Below are positions 17,398 through 26,450 of a stretch of 64,000 nt of DNA, piece by piece (the first letter of the stretch is position 1; every line of letters begins with the position of its first letter). The position numbers and the translations under genes are program-made. The notes below the pieces were generated by a model, which made no database searches, was not told the DNA's origin, and worked only from the letters and a program-made list of their open reading frames with translations. Origin of the DNA: Pedobacter helvus (GTDB lineage: Bacteria > Bacteroidota > Bacteroidia > Sphingobacteriales > Sphingobacteriaceae); assembly GCF_005925325.1 (NCBI RefSeq), contig NZ_SRMP01000001.1:186001-250000 (forward strand), given 5' to 3'.

Positions 17398-19797
17398 TTA
17401 AAACTTCAAGTTTAAGCTTAGTAAGAAGTTACGAGTTGCTTGTGGGTAAAAATACTCGTAACGACCAAAGTAACCATCTGAAAGGTACGCACCAGCTCCA
17501 CCGTTGGCTGCATAACGTACATTAAAGACGTTGTTCACCAAGAAATTTAAACCAATATTTTTAACCCCCAGCGTTTTAACATTATAAGTAAATCTTACAT
17601 CGTTAATAAAGAAAGCATCTAATACGCGAACAATTTTACCGTTTTCATCCTTTCCTCCTGTATTATCCAAATTCTGCTCTCCCACATACTTGCTTATTAA
17701 AGCAATTCCTGCATTTTTATAAGTGTATGCAAACTCATTTGAACCTATAAAACGTGGCGAGTAGGCAATATTAGTATTATTGTAATTGAAAGTGATGAAT
17801 TCGCCTTCTCTGCCTTCAGCGTCATCATAAACATATTCGGTAAAGTTTTTAATCTTACTTTGACTTAAAGTTGCCGTTGCTGTCCAAGAAAAATTCTTTA
17901 CAATTTGCCAACGAGCATCTAACTCCAAACCAATACGGTAACTATCTGGTACATTTTGACGCGTTTGTCCGCCTACTTCATTTAACTTTCCGGTATTGAT
18001 CAGCTGATCTTTATAAAGCATAGCGAAACCATTTGCGCCGATATTAAAGTCACCTTGCTGTGTACGGTAACCAAACTCAATATCTGTTAGGTTCTCGTGT
18101 TTAGGACGTGTTCCTGTGTTAGAGTCTGTAAAGTCTCTCCTATTAGGTTCTTTATTGCCAACCGCCACAGAAGCATAAACATTACTTCTATCTGTCAAAC
18201 TATAAGTTAAACCAAACTTTGGATTAAAAAACGCTAACCTAGCATTTTGCTGAGCAGAACTAGTAGCATCTACTTTTCCATAGAAAGAATAAAACACATT
18301 GCGGTACTGCAAATCAGCATAAATATTTAATTTATCTAATTGATAGTTTACTCTACCAAAAATATTGAAATCGCCTTTGAAAGCATCGTTATCGTCATAT
18401 ATATGACGTATAGAGCCAGAACCGTTATAGTTAGCGAACTGAGCCCAAATCACCTCATCAAAGTGTCTTCCTTCATAACGGTTATAAGCACCGCCTAAAG
18501 TAAAATTTAATTTATTTGATGGTGTATAAGCTAATGAATAGGTTGCGCCGTAAAAATCATTATCTAACCATAAACGACGAACTAAGTCAGATTTTGTTAT
18601 TGTTGTACCGCCAATCACTACTGGCTCGATTTTATAATCGGCCAAGGTTCTATTCTCTTTAAACTCTTCGTAATAACCTCTACCATAAGTGTAATGTAAA
18701 GCCGCGTTAGCCACTAATTGCTTACCTAAGTTACGGGTATAAAATAACTGATAATGATCTTGTTGGTAGTTATCCGTTTGGTTATCGTAAGTAAAATCGT
18801 TGTGTCTACGATTTGTTTCCATCATTTCTCTATCGATACCATTCCACGCTTGGTAGGTTTTTTCAGTACCGCTAAACACATTGGCACGTAAAATATCATT
18901 TTTACCATAGTACGCACCAGTTACAAAGAACGATTTCAAATTTGAAGAAGCTCTATCTACATAACCGTCAGATTTAATTCTTGATAAACGAGCATCGAAG
19001 CTGAATTTATTGTTAATTAACCCAGTTCCCGCACTTACCGTATTTCTCCAAGTATCAAAAGAGCCATAAGTATTGTTCAGTTCGGCGTAAGCAGAATCTC
19101 TTCTAGTAGTAGTTTGGATGTTTAAACTTGCACCAAAAGCTCCAGCACCATTAGTTGATGTACCTACACCTCGTTGAATTTGGATATTATCTACCGATGA
19201 AGCTAAGTCTGGCAAATTGATAAAGAAACTTCCCTGGCTTTCAGCATCGTTCAATGGAATACCGTTTAAAGTAACATTGATACGCGTTGCATCACTACCT
19301 CTAATTCTGATACCTGTATAACCAATACCTGCACCTGCATCAGAAGTTACCACTACCGAAGGTGTTTGGTTAAGCAAATAGGGTAAGTCTTGTCCCTGAT
19401 TGGTTTTGTCTAAATCAGCTTTGCTTAAATTCTTGTAAGTAAAGGCTGCATTTTTAGCTACCCTTGTTGCACTCACTACTACTTCATCAGCAACAAAAGA
19501 AAGCTGATCTAAGGTAAAATCGGCCGTTGCGTTAGTGCTAATTATCACATTCTTTTCTTGCGTAGCATAACCTAAATAGCTCACTACTACTGTGTAATTC
19601 CCTGCAGGCAAATTGGTGAACTCGTAAACACCGTTAGTGTTGGTTCCTGCGGTAAAGCCTTTGTTTTTTAATTTCACACCAGCTCCAGATAGTGTGTTTC
19701 CATTGGTTCCGGTAACCTTTCCCGAAATCTTGAACTGTGCTAACGCCACAAGCGGACACAGCAATGCAGCCAAAACTGCAAATCTTAATTTTTTCAA
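17398..19797 (-). CDS. TonB-dependent receptor under TPP riboswitch control (putative thiamine uptake)
   Basis: This 799-residue outer-membrane receptor has a signal peptide (1-21), a CarboxypepD_reg-like domain (about 22-100, LSGAGVKLKNKGFTAG), a plug (about 110-225, GIRIRGSDATRINVTLNGIP) and a beta-barrel ending with a terminal Phe (LLSLNLKF). It is the only gene behind a TPP riboswitch, so it most likely imports thiamine or a thiamine precursor across the outer membrane; this rests on the riboswitch, not on the protein sequence. No inner-membrane transporter is adjacent. Confidence 0.88.
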   Translation of the reverse strand: MKKLRFAVLAALLCPLVALAQFKISGKVTGTNGNTLSGAGVKLKNKGFTAGTNTNGVYEFTNLPAGNYTVVVSYLGYATQEKNVIISTNATADFTLDQLSFVADEVVVSATRVAKNAAFTYKNLSKADLDKTNQGQDLPYLLNQTPSVVVTSDAGAGIGYTGIRIRGSDATRINVTLNGIPLNDAESQGSFFINLPDLASSVDNIQIQRGVGTSTNGAGAFGASLNIQTTTRRDSAYAELNNTYGSFDTWRNTVSAGTGLINNKFSFDARLSRIKSDGYVDRASSNLKSFFVTGAYYGKNDILRANVFSGTEKTYQAWNGIDREMMETNRRHNDFTYDNQTDNYQQDHYQLFYTRNLGKQLVANAALHYTYGRGYYEEFKENRTLADYKIEPVVIGGTTITKSDLVRRLWLDNDFYGATYSLAYTPSNKLNFTLGGAYNRYEGRHFDEVIWAQFANYNGSGSIRHIYDDNDAFKGDFNIFGRVNYQLDKLNIYADLQYRNVFYSFYGKVDATSSAQQNARLAFFNPKFGLTYSLTDRSNVYASVAVGNKEPNRRDFTDSNTGTRPKHENLTDIEFGYRTQQGDFNIGANGFAMLYKDQLINTGKLNEVGGQTRQNVPDSYRIGLELDARWQIVKNFSWTATATLSQSKIKNFTEYVYDDAEGREGEFITFNYNNTNIAYSPRFIGSNEFAYTYKNAGIALISKYVGEQNLDNTGGKDENGKIVRVLDAFFINDVRFTYNVKTLGVKNIGLNFLVNNVFNVRYAANGGAGAYLSDGYFGRYEYFYPQATRNFLLSLNLKF

Positions 19798-19867
19798 CTT
19801 ATTGTTGTTTTTTAGTTAAACCCATCGGTTGTAGGGGTTACGCCCGACATTAGTTAAACTTCATAAA

Positions 19868-20047
19868 CCATCCCTACGCCAGCATTACCTGGATCAGGTG
19901 CATTTGAGATTTTAAGTTTTAAGTTCTAAGTCTTAAGTTCTACGTCTATCGACTTATTACTTATTACCTATAACTTATTACTCTACATCTCAAAATGGGT
20001 ATGATCTCAGCCTTTATTTGTGTTTTATGCAAAACAAGGCACCCCTT
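19868..20047 (-). ncRNA. TPP (THI-element) riboswitch with enlarged P3 arm
   Basis: The minus strand carries the conserved TPP aptamer segments in order: GGGGTGCC, GGCTGAGATCATACCC, and ACCTGATCCAGGTAATGC followed by TGGCGTAGGGA. They lie between the promoter and the TonB receptor start. The P3 arm is unusually long: ATTTTGAGAT pairs with ATCTCAAAT, and about 80 bases of AT-rich low-complexity sequence (AAGT/CTTA repeats) form its tip. The expected effect is repression of the receptor when TPP is abundant. Confidence 0.93.
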
Positions 20048-20057
20048 ATTGATGCTG

Positions 20058-20065
20058 CAAAGGTA
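20058..20065 (-). promoter_or_regulatory. Candidate -7 element upstream of the TPP riboswitch
   Basis: TACCTTTG on the minus strand fits TAnnTTTG and is placed so that transcription starts a few bases before the aptamer. Confidence 0.6.
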
Positions 20066-20275
20066 TTATTCTTTTTCGAAAAGTAAAATTTGATTGTAAA
20101 ACCGAGTAAAAAATTTTAAACCATTAAGAAATGAATACGCATTAAGAGTAATTCTCTAAAAAACCTAATTTATCTTAACCCCTTAATATTTAATTCTTAT
20201 TGAAAAGCAAAACCTGTGGTTCTTTTTAACCGAAAGCCCTGCTATTCGCTTCAATCTTTTTGCATTAAGCCTGCC

Positions 20276-20355
20276 GTCATTTCGACGAGGAAAGAGGAGA
20301 AATCTCCAAGCTAGAAGCACTGATGAAACAGATTTCTCTCTGCGTTCGAAATGAC
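20276..20355. repeat. Palindromic repeat, copy 2 (ATTTCGA...GAGAAATCT family)
   Basis: GTCATTTCGA and TCGAAATGAC (10-bp exact arms) enclose GAGAAATCT/AGATTTCTC. The design matches the copy at 17308-17387. The surrounding gap 19798-20432 otherwise holds the riboswitch, its promoter and AT-rich sequence. Confidence 0.75.
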
Positions 20356-20432
20356 GCTCCAAAAAGTATTTACGCTACTATCAGGTTTAGAGAACAAAAT
20401 TCCTCCTATCTTTAAATAACAAAACAACAAAA

Positions 20433-20978
20433 ATGACGAACAATTACATCGACTGTGTTAAAAAGCAATTTCAATCTTTCAAAATGCTAGGCGACAAAAC
20501 ATTCGATCAATTAACAGAAGAAGCTTTTTTTTGGCAATATAACGAAGAAAGCAACAGTATAGCCATGATTGTAGACCATCTTTCGGGCAATATGCGTTCT
20601 CGTTTTACAGATTTTCTTACTACAGATGGTGAAAAGGCATGGAGAAATCGGGATCTGGAATTTGAGCCGAAAATCATTACAAAAGCAGAAATCATACAGA
20701 AATGGGAAGATGGTTGGGCATGTTTGTTTGAGGCTATTAACCCGCTCCAAGAAGTAGACTTAAACAAGGTTGTCTACATCCGCAACGAAGAACATACCGT
20801 TATAGAAGCAATCAACAGGCAGTTGGCACATTACCCCTATCACATTGGACAAATAGTAATGCTGGGAAAAATGTTGACTAATCAGGCTTGGCAATCACTT
20901 TCTATTCCTAGAGGCCAATCAAAAGCTTTTAATGATGAAAAGTTTGCACAAACTCAACAAAAAAGCTCATTTCACTGA
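20433..20978 (+). CDS. DinB-superfamily protein, DUF1572 type
   Basis: This 181-residue four-helix-bundle protein carries the three metal-binding His positions of the DinB/YfiT fold: His49 in VDHLSGN, and His133 and His137 in AHYPYHIGQ. DUF1572 members are probable metal-dependent enzymes, possibly thiol-S-transferase-like, with unknown substrates. It is followed 29 bases later by a DUF1801 gene, with which it probably forms a two-gene unit ending at the hairpin near 21493. Confidence 0.8.
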   Translation: MTNNYIDCVKKQFQSFKMLGDKTFDQLTEEAFFWQYNEESNSIAMIVDHLSGNMRSRFTDFLTTDGEKAWRNRDLEFEPKIITKAEIIQKWEDGWACLFEAINPLQEVDLNKVVYIRNEEHTVIEAINRQLAHYPYHIGQIVMLGKMLTNQAWQSLSIPRGQSKAFNDEKFAQTQQKSSFH

Positions 20979-21007
20979 CGAACTTATTAACCAAACTGAT
21001 AAATCAA

Positions 21008-21397
21008 ATGAAGGAAGAAATCCAGGATTATAACAACAGACAATCAACTGAAGATAAGGCTATTTGTGATTTTCTTGCTCGTACAATTGATGATCAGCTG
21101 CCTGAGGCCGAAAATAAAATATGGCATGCACATCCAGTTTGGTTTTTAGACGGCAACCCCATTGTTGGTTACAGCAAGTTAAAAAACAGTGTCCGTTTGC
21201 TATTTTGGAGTGGACAATCTTTTGAGGAAGAAGCGCTACAAAACGAGGGTAAATTCAAAGCTGCCGAAGCACGTTACACTTCTGCAGAACAAATAAATAT
21301 TGAAGATATAAAGCGTTGGTTAGCAAAAGCTAGAGATATCCAATGGGATTATAAAAATATTGTTAAACGAAAAGGTAGGTTAGAAAGGTTGAAATAA
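21008..21397 (+). CDS. DUF1801 domain protein
   Basis: This 129-residue cytosolic protein has the DUF1801 features: an N-terminal helical part, IWHAHPVWFLDGNPIVGYSK and the hydrophobic strand VRLLFWSG. The function of the family is not established. It lies 29 bases downstream of the DinB-like gene and shares its orientation. Confidence 0.75.
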   Translation: MKEEIQDYNNRQSTEDKAICDFLARTIDDQLPEAENKIWHAHPVWFLDGNPIVGYSKLKNSVRLLFWSGQSFEEEALQNEGKFKAAEARYTSAEQINIEDIKRWLAKARDIQWDYKNIVKRKGRLERLK

Positions 21398-21492
21398 AAA
21401 ATTAACAAACACTTTACTGAAAGCGTCGGAAAACATTGGAAACGGAGAAAAATCCTTATATCTACAACGAAATGAAAACAATATGCATGAAA

Positions 21493-21547
21493 AACCCTAA
21501 CCATTAGTACTGTAGTTAAATTCACAGTTGGTTAGGGTTATATTTTT
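21493..21547 (+). terminator. Hairpin terminator after DUF1801
   Basis: An 11-bp exact stem (AACCCTAACCA with TGGTTAGGGTT) with a 25-base loop is followed by ATATTTTT. It ends the DUF1572-DUF1801 unit. Confidence 0.65.
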
Positions 21548-21632
21548 CTGGTCAAGCCTTTTCACAAGTTAATTGTACCAACTATGCTAAAAGGCATAGT
21601 TAAGCCCTTAACCAAACAACAAGGCTAATTAG

Positions 21633-22175
21633 TTACTTAATAGGATTTACCTTTACTACAGAAAAAACATACTTACCTAAGTCATAACCTCTAAAATCGG
21701 CTACGTTAATTAGCTTTACATCTTTGCGGCTACCTTGTCTGTACATCATTGCTTCTAACGTATATTTACCGTTTACCTTTACCTGCTGTGCGATATCAGC
21801 AGGCATAATACCGTCTACATTTACTTGGATGTAATTCAAAATAGAACCTGATGGGCGGGTGTTATCATTATATCCGGAGAAAGTACCTAACTTCACCTCC
21901 TGACCACTTACCGTAGTATCTCTAATTGATTTCAACTGCAGAGGCATGTCTTTTAAAAAGTCTTCTTCGTTACTCCAACGTTTAACTTCGTGTTGAAACT
22001 TATCGGTAATTTCTTCATTGGTATTATCACCACTTGTCCACTCGGGGTGTTGGGCAACAAACTCTGATACCTTCTGCTCTATAAAGATGTTTGAGGTAGT
22101 AGTTGCTTCTTTGGTTTCGTTGTTAGTACATGATACAGCTGCTGCAGCTACAAAAAACAGGAAAATTCTTTTCAT
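21633..22175 (-). CDS. Lipoprotein of unknown function
   Basis: This 180-residue protein starts at 22175 (MKRIFLFFVAAAAVSC), which places the lipobox Cys at residue 16; an upstream in-frame ATG at 22199 would spoil the signal. After the lipobox come a Thr-rich linker and a soluble domain with HPEWTSGDN and NYIQVNVDGIMPADIAQQ. I do not recognise the family. It is a single gene with no obvious partner. Confidence 0.75.
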   Translation of the reverse strand: MKRIFLFFVAAAAVSCTNNETKEATTTSNIFIEQKVSEFVAQHPEWTSGDNTNEEITDKFQHEVKRWSNEEDFLKDMPLQLKSIRDTTVSGQEVKLGTFSGYNDNTRPSGSILNYIQVNVDGIMPADIAQQVKVNGKYTLEAMMYRQGSRKDVKLINVADFRGYDLGKYVFSVVKVNPIK

Positions 22176-22338
22176 ACGATATACTTTTATTGGTACCATA
22201 AAGAACGTGAGTTTTGATTTAAAAAAGATGTTTTACTTGTAAAAGGGTTGATACAGGGAAAGGTTATGGATTGTATGGAGCGTTACAACTCGATAGAAGC
22301 TCGTTCTAACCCGCTCTGGCTTAACAATCAACATATAA

Positions 22339-22566
22339 AACCCTCTCTGCCCTTCGGGCATCTCTCCCTAAGAGGGAGAGAAATGCAAAGTTTCATATCA
22401 TTGCTTCGTTTACATCCCGCATTTATAAACCATGCTGATTAACAAGTTTCATTTAAACTTAACGCTACATTCTCTCCCTTTCAGGAAGAGATTAATAAAG
22501 TTACATAGGCATACCCTTACTCTCTCCCTCTTAGGGAGAGATGCCCGAAGGGCAGAGAGAGTTTAA
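22339..22566. repeat. Double-hairpin repeat pair A/C left of DUF559
   Basis: Copy A (22339-22382, forward) and copy C (22521-22564, inverted) bracket 138 bases. Each copy contains a short hairpin (TGCCCTTCGGGCA) followed by a larger one (CTCTCCCT...AGGGAGAG). A lone degraded large hairpin lies at 22471-22491 between them. This pair stands immediately left of the DUF559 gene; the gap 22176-22607 holds nothing else recognisable. Confidence 0.85.
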
Positions 22567-22607
22567 AATTAAACCTTCGAGTTCACTTTATATCTCGCAA
22601 ATTCACT

Positions 22608-22943
22608 TTATGTTAATACTTTAGTTAGATATTCCATTACAACCTCTGGATAGTTTAATACAGCATCATTTTCCAATCTTATCACTGTATATCCTTTAGC
22701 TTTTAAAAGTTCATCCCGTTCCTCATCATATAAAGACTGTCCTAGATTTTCGTGAATACCTCCGTCTAACTCTATAATTAAATTTAGTTTAGGACAATAG
22801 AAATCGACCGTATAATTACCTATCGTATGTTGTCTCCTAAATTTCAGTTTATGAAATCTGTCTGCACGAACTAAATTCCAAAATGCACTTTCAGCAGGAG
22901 TTTGATTCTTGCGAAGTTCCTTTCTAAATGATTTGGCATCCAT
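22608..22943 (-). CDS. DUF559 endonuclease-like protein
   Basis: This 111-residue protein has the DUF559 restriction-endonuclease-like (Vsr-related) fold: KFRRQHTIGNYTVDFYCP followed by LNLIIELDGGIH. The candidate catalytic acids are Asp47, Glu59 and Asp60. Proteins of this family are presumed DNases; targets are unknown. It is bracketed on both sides by inverted pairs of double-hairpin repeats, an arrangement recalling REP-associated transposases. It has no neighbours in an operon. Confidence 0.85.
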   Translation of the reverse strand: MDAKSFRKELRKNQTPAESAFWNLVRADRFHKLKFRRQHTIGNYTVDFYCPKLNLIIELDGGIHENLGQSLYDEERDELLKAKGYTVIRLENDAVLNYPEVVMEYLTKVLT

Positions 22944-23004
22944 AGGTAATTGGCCGACAGTTAAATTTACTATTAATAAATTAATTTATAAGCTTTTGTA
23001 TGAT

Positions 23005-23233
23005 AAACCCTCTCTGGCTGCGCCATCTCTCCCTGAAATGGAGAGAGTAGTATAATGTATATATAAAAATCGTCATTTCTCCGTCCTATCAAACCAGAAT
23101 TGGAAGTATTTACTGATTGTATCCCCATTTCCTATTTGTTTTCCTCTCCCTTTTATGGAGAACCATAGCACAGCAAGCTCATTGATTAAAAAAAATAAAT
23201 AAATATCAGTAAATGCTCGAAGGGCAAAGAAGA
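23005..23233. repeat. Double-hairpin repeat pair D/E right of DUF559
   Basis: Copy D (23005-23049, forward) has TGGCTGCGCCA as its small hairpin. Copy E (23141-23233, inverted) carries an extra stretch of about 50 bases between its two hairpins. The 90-base spacer between D and E resembles the spacer of the next pair F/G, so the two pairs look like tandem copies of one unit. Confidence 0.8.
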
Positions 23234-23287
23234 TAAAATTTCATATGTTTTACCATACATTTTAAATAGTTTCCTTATTGATAAAAT

Positions 23288-23466
23288 AACCCTCTCTGGT
23301 TGCACCATCTCTCCCTAGAAGGGAGAGAGTAGCATGAAGTATATATAAAATTCCCATTTCTCCGTTCTAGTAAAACCCCAAACTGGAGGTATTACTAATT
23401 GCATACCCCGTTCTTATTGGCTTTTCTCTCCCTTTCAGGGAGAGATGCCCGAAGGGCAGAGAGGGT
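23288..23466. repeat. Double-hairpin repeat pair F/G
   Basis: Copy F (23288-23330, forward) has TGGTTGCACCA as its small hairpin. Copy G (23424-23466, inverted) has TGCCCGAAGGGCA. The spacer shares AGTATATATAAAA and CATTTCTCCGT with that of pair D/E. The whole gap 22944-23634 consists of these repeats plus the valS terminator. Confidence 0.85.
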
Positions 23467-23534
23467 AATCAATATTCATTAAACCTCACCCTAGCACTCT
23501 CCTTAAAAAGGAAACGAAACTGGGACAATCCACA

Positions 23535-23566
23535 AAAAAGCCTTCCAGTAATAACTGAAAGGCTTT
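23535..23566 (-). terminator. valS terminator
   Basis: A 13-bp stem with one mismatch (23537-23549 with 23554-23566) and an AATA loop is followed on the minus strand by TTTTTT. It lies 69 bases beyond the valS stop. Confidence 0.8.
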
Positions 23567-23634
23567 GATAACTTATAGTGTCTGTTAGTAGACTATGCTT
23601 GGAAACTTAATACGTGTAACCTATAACTTAAAAC

Positions 23635-26310
23635 TTACAACGCTGCTAAACTCTCTTTAATAATCGCAATTTTAGACTCTGCATCTGCTTTTTTGTTGCG
23701 CTCGTTTTCGATGATTTCTGGTTTTGCATTTTGTACAAAACGTTCGTTGCCCAACTTCGCATCTACCGATTTCAAGAAACCTTGTAAATATGCTAACTCT
23801 TTGGTTAAGCGCTCTTTTTCTGCATCAGCATCTACATTTTGGCTCAATGGGATAAAGAACTCGTCCTTCCCTACCATAAAGCTAGCTGCGCCTACAACTT
23901 TATCACTTACAAAATCAGCTTTGCTGATGTTAGCCAGTTTATAAACAATGTTTAACCAATTGTTATAATTTAGGTCAGAATTTGCTTTGATGCTTAACTC
24001 TAGTGCTTCTTTTGGAGAAATTTGACGAGTGTTTCTTACATTCCTAATTTCCGACACCAATCCTTTCACCAACTCAGCTTCTTTCAACAAACTCTCGTTA
24101 ACAGCACCTACTATCGGATAATCTGCTACGATACAGCAATCCATTTCGCTACGTTCGCCAAACAGTTCATCGTGGTAAAGCTCTTCGGTTAAGAAAGGCA
24201 TAAACGGATGTAACAACTTCAAGATTTGCTCAAAGAAATTCACCGTAGCCGCTTTGGTAGCAGCATCAACAGGTTGTTGGTAAGCAGGTTTTACCATTTC
24301 TAGGTACCAAGCACAGAAATCGTCCCACACCAACTTATAGGTAGCCATTAAAGCTTCCGATAAACGGTACTGCTTAAAGTTATGCTCAATTTCTACCAAT
24401 GCTTCGCTAAAACGGCTTTCGAACCAAGCAATAGCCTGCTCGTTAGGGTTAGCCAAATTGGCATCAGCCTCCCATCCTTTTACCAAACGGAAAGCATTCC
24501 AGATTTTGCTGGCGAAGTTTCTTCCTTGCTCACAGTAAGCCTCATCGAACATTAAATCATTACCCGCAGGCGACGACATTAACATCCCTACCCTAACGCC
24601 ATCTGCTCCGTATTTCTCAATTAAGCCAATTGGATCTGGTGAGTTACCTAAAGATTTAGACATTTTACGACCCAACTTATCGCGAACGATACCTGTTAGA
24701 TACACGTTGGTAAAAGGTTTTTTACCGGTAAACTCACGACCAGCCATGATCATACGTGCTACCCAAAAGAACAAAATCTCTGGCGCAGTCACTAAATCGT
24801 TGGTTGGATAATAGTAGTTAAAATCTTTGTTATCAGGATTTTTAAAACCATCGAAAACCGAGATTGGCCACAACCAAGACGAAAACCAAGTATCCATTAC
24901 ATCTTCGTCTTGTTTCAGATCAGAAGGCTTAAGGTTTAAAGGTTTAGGGTCTAAGTTCTGAGCCTCAGCAAATGCTTCTTCCTGTGTTTTGGCTATCACA
25001 TAAGTTCCATCTGGTAAATACCAAGCCGGAATACGTTGTCCCCACCATAATTGACGAGAAATATTCCAATCGCGAACATTCTCCATCCAATGCTTGTAGG
25101 TGTTCTCGAATTTATTAGGAATTAAGTTTACTTCGCCATTTACCACATCATCTAACGCTGGCTGTGCAAACTCTTTCATTTTCACAAACCACTGTAAGGA
25201 TACTTTAGGCTCAATTACTGCATCGGTACGTTCAGAAAAACCAACCTGTGATTTATAATCTTCTACCTTTTCTAAATTACCTGCTTCTTCGAGCATTTTG
25301 GCAATTTTCTTGCGTGCCACAAAACGATCTTCGCCAACTAAAATTTCGGCCTTTTCGTTCAGTTTGGCATCGTCATCTAAAATATCTAAGAAAGGCGTAA
25401 GGTTATATTTCAAGCCAAGTTCGTAGTCATTGGTATCGTGTGCCGGCGTTACCTTTAAGCAGCCAGTTCCAAATTCCATGTCCACGTACTCATCTGCCAT
25501 TACCTCTATTTCACGGTTAATTAAAGGGATCAATACTTTTTTACCTACCAAGTGCTTAAAACGCTCATCGTTAGGATTTACAAAAATCGCCGCATCGGCC
25601 ATGATCGTTTCCGGACGGGTAGTTGCTATCGTTACATAGTCTGATAGTTGATGGTTGATGGTTGATGGTTGCCCCTCAGCCGTCTCGTCTTTCTGACTAA
25701 CGAAGTACTTGATGTAATATAACTTTGAGTTTACTTCCTTACGGATTACCTCTTCATCAGAAATAGCTGTTTTACCTTGTGGATCCCAGTTTACCATACG
25801 GTAACCACGGTAAATCAGTCCTTTTTTATACAGGTGGATGAAACTATCGATTACGGCGTCAGAAAGATCTTCTTCCATCGTAAAACGGGTTCTGTCCCAA
25901 TCGCAACTGGCACCCAGTTTCTTTAACTGTTCTAAAATAATGCCGCCGTACTTTTCTTTCCATTCCCAAGCATACTTTAAAAATTCCTCACGAGAAAGGT
26001 CTTTTTTGTTGATGCCTTGCTCCTTTAACATCGCTACTACCTTAGCTTCGGTAGCAATAGAAGCGTGATCGGTACCAGGTACCCAACAAGCATTTTTGCC
26101 CTGCATACGAGCCTTACGGATCAATACATCCTGAATGGTGTTGTTAAGCATGTGCCCCATGTGCAATACCCCCGTTACATTTGGTGGAGGAATGACGATG
26201 GTATAAGGCTCACGCTCGTCTGGCTCTGAATGGAAAAAACGTTTCTCCAACCAATAGCTGTACCATTTGTCTTCAGTTTCTTGTGGATTGTATTTTGTAG
26301 CTGTGCTCAT
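23635..26310 (-). CDS. valS: Valyl-tRNA synthetase
   Basis: This class I aminoacyl-tRNA synthetase of 891 residues charges tRNA-Val. The HIGH motif is HMGH (50-53), the editing (CP1) domain follows, and KMSKS is intact near residue 550 (GRKMSKSLGNS). It ends with the usual C-terminal coiled coil. Two short segments look like in-frame low-complexity insertions: about residues 205-225 (GQPSTINHQLSDY), encoded by GTTGATG repeats, and about 450-465 (NLDPKPLNLKPSDLK). Both are in surface parts. Otherwise length and motifs are normal. Confidence 0.97.
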   Translation of the reverse strand: MSTATKYNPQETEDKWYSYWLEKRFFHSEPDEREPYTIVIPPPNVTGVLHMGHMLNNTIQDVLIRKARMQGKNACWVPGTDHASIATEAKVVAMLKEQGINKKDLSREEFLKYAWEWKEKYGGIILEQLKKLGASCDWDRTRFTMEEDLSDAVIDSFIHLYKKGLIYRGYRMVNWDPQGKTAISDEEVIRKEVNSKLYYIKYFVSQKDETAEGQPSTINHQLSDYVTIATTRPETIMADAAIFVNPNDERFKHLVGKKVLIPLINREIEVMADEYVDMEFGTGCLKVTPAHDTNDYELGLKYNLTPFLDILDDDAKLNEKAEILVGEDRFVARKKIAKMLEEAGNLEKVEDYKSQVGFSERTDAVIEPKVSLQWFVKMKEFAQPALDDVVNGEVNLIPNKFENTYKHWMENVRDWNISRQLWWGQRIPAWYLPDGTYVIAKTQEEAFAEAQNLDPKPLNLKPSDLKQDEDVMDTWFSSWLWPISVFDGFKNPDNKDFNYYYPTNDLVTAPEILFFWVARMIMAGREFTGKKPFTNVYLTGIVRDKLGRKMSKSLGNSPDPIGLIEKYGADGVRVGMLMSSPAGNDLMFDEAYCEQGRNFASKIWNAFRLVKGWEADANLANPNEQAIAWFESRFSEALVEIEHNFKQYRLSEALMATYKLVWDDFCAWYLEMVKPAYQQPVDAATKAATVNFFEQILKLLHPFMPFLTEELYHDELFGERSEMDCCIVADYPIVGAVNESLLKEAELVKGLVSEIRNVRNTRQISPKEALELSIKANSDLNYNNWLNIVYKLANISKADFVSDKVVGAASFMVGKDEFFIPLSQNVDADAEKERLTKELAYLQGFLKSVDAKLGNERFVQNAKPEIIENERNKKADAESKIAIIKESLAAL

Positions 26311-26332
26311 TAATATAGGGTCAATATTTCTG

Positions 26333-26340
26333 CAAAAATA
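26333..26340 (-). promoter_or_regulatory. Candidate -7 element of valS
   Basis: TATTTTTG on the minus strand fits TAnnTTTG, 22 bases upstream of the valS start codon. Confidence 0.55.
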
Positions 26341-26430
26341 GGAAATTGTTTAACAATGGTTAATTGTTAATGGTAAATTGTTAATGGATTGGGATTAATG
26401 ATTAAGGGTTAGTTGTTAATGGATGATGTT
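26341..26430. repeat. Low-complexity TTAATGG/TTAATTG repeat upstream of valS
   Basis: Short imperfect repeats of TTAATGG, TTAATTG and TTAGTTG fill this stretch. Such tracts recur in gaps of this window and resemble the tract inserted in frame in valS. Confidence 0.55.
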
Positions 26431-26450
26431 TTCATCGAATAGTTGGTCAA

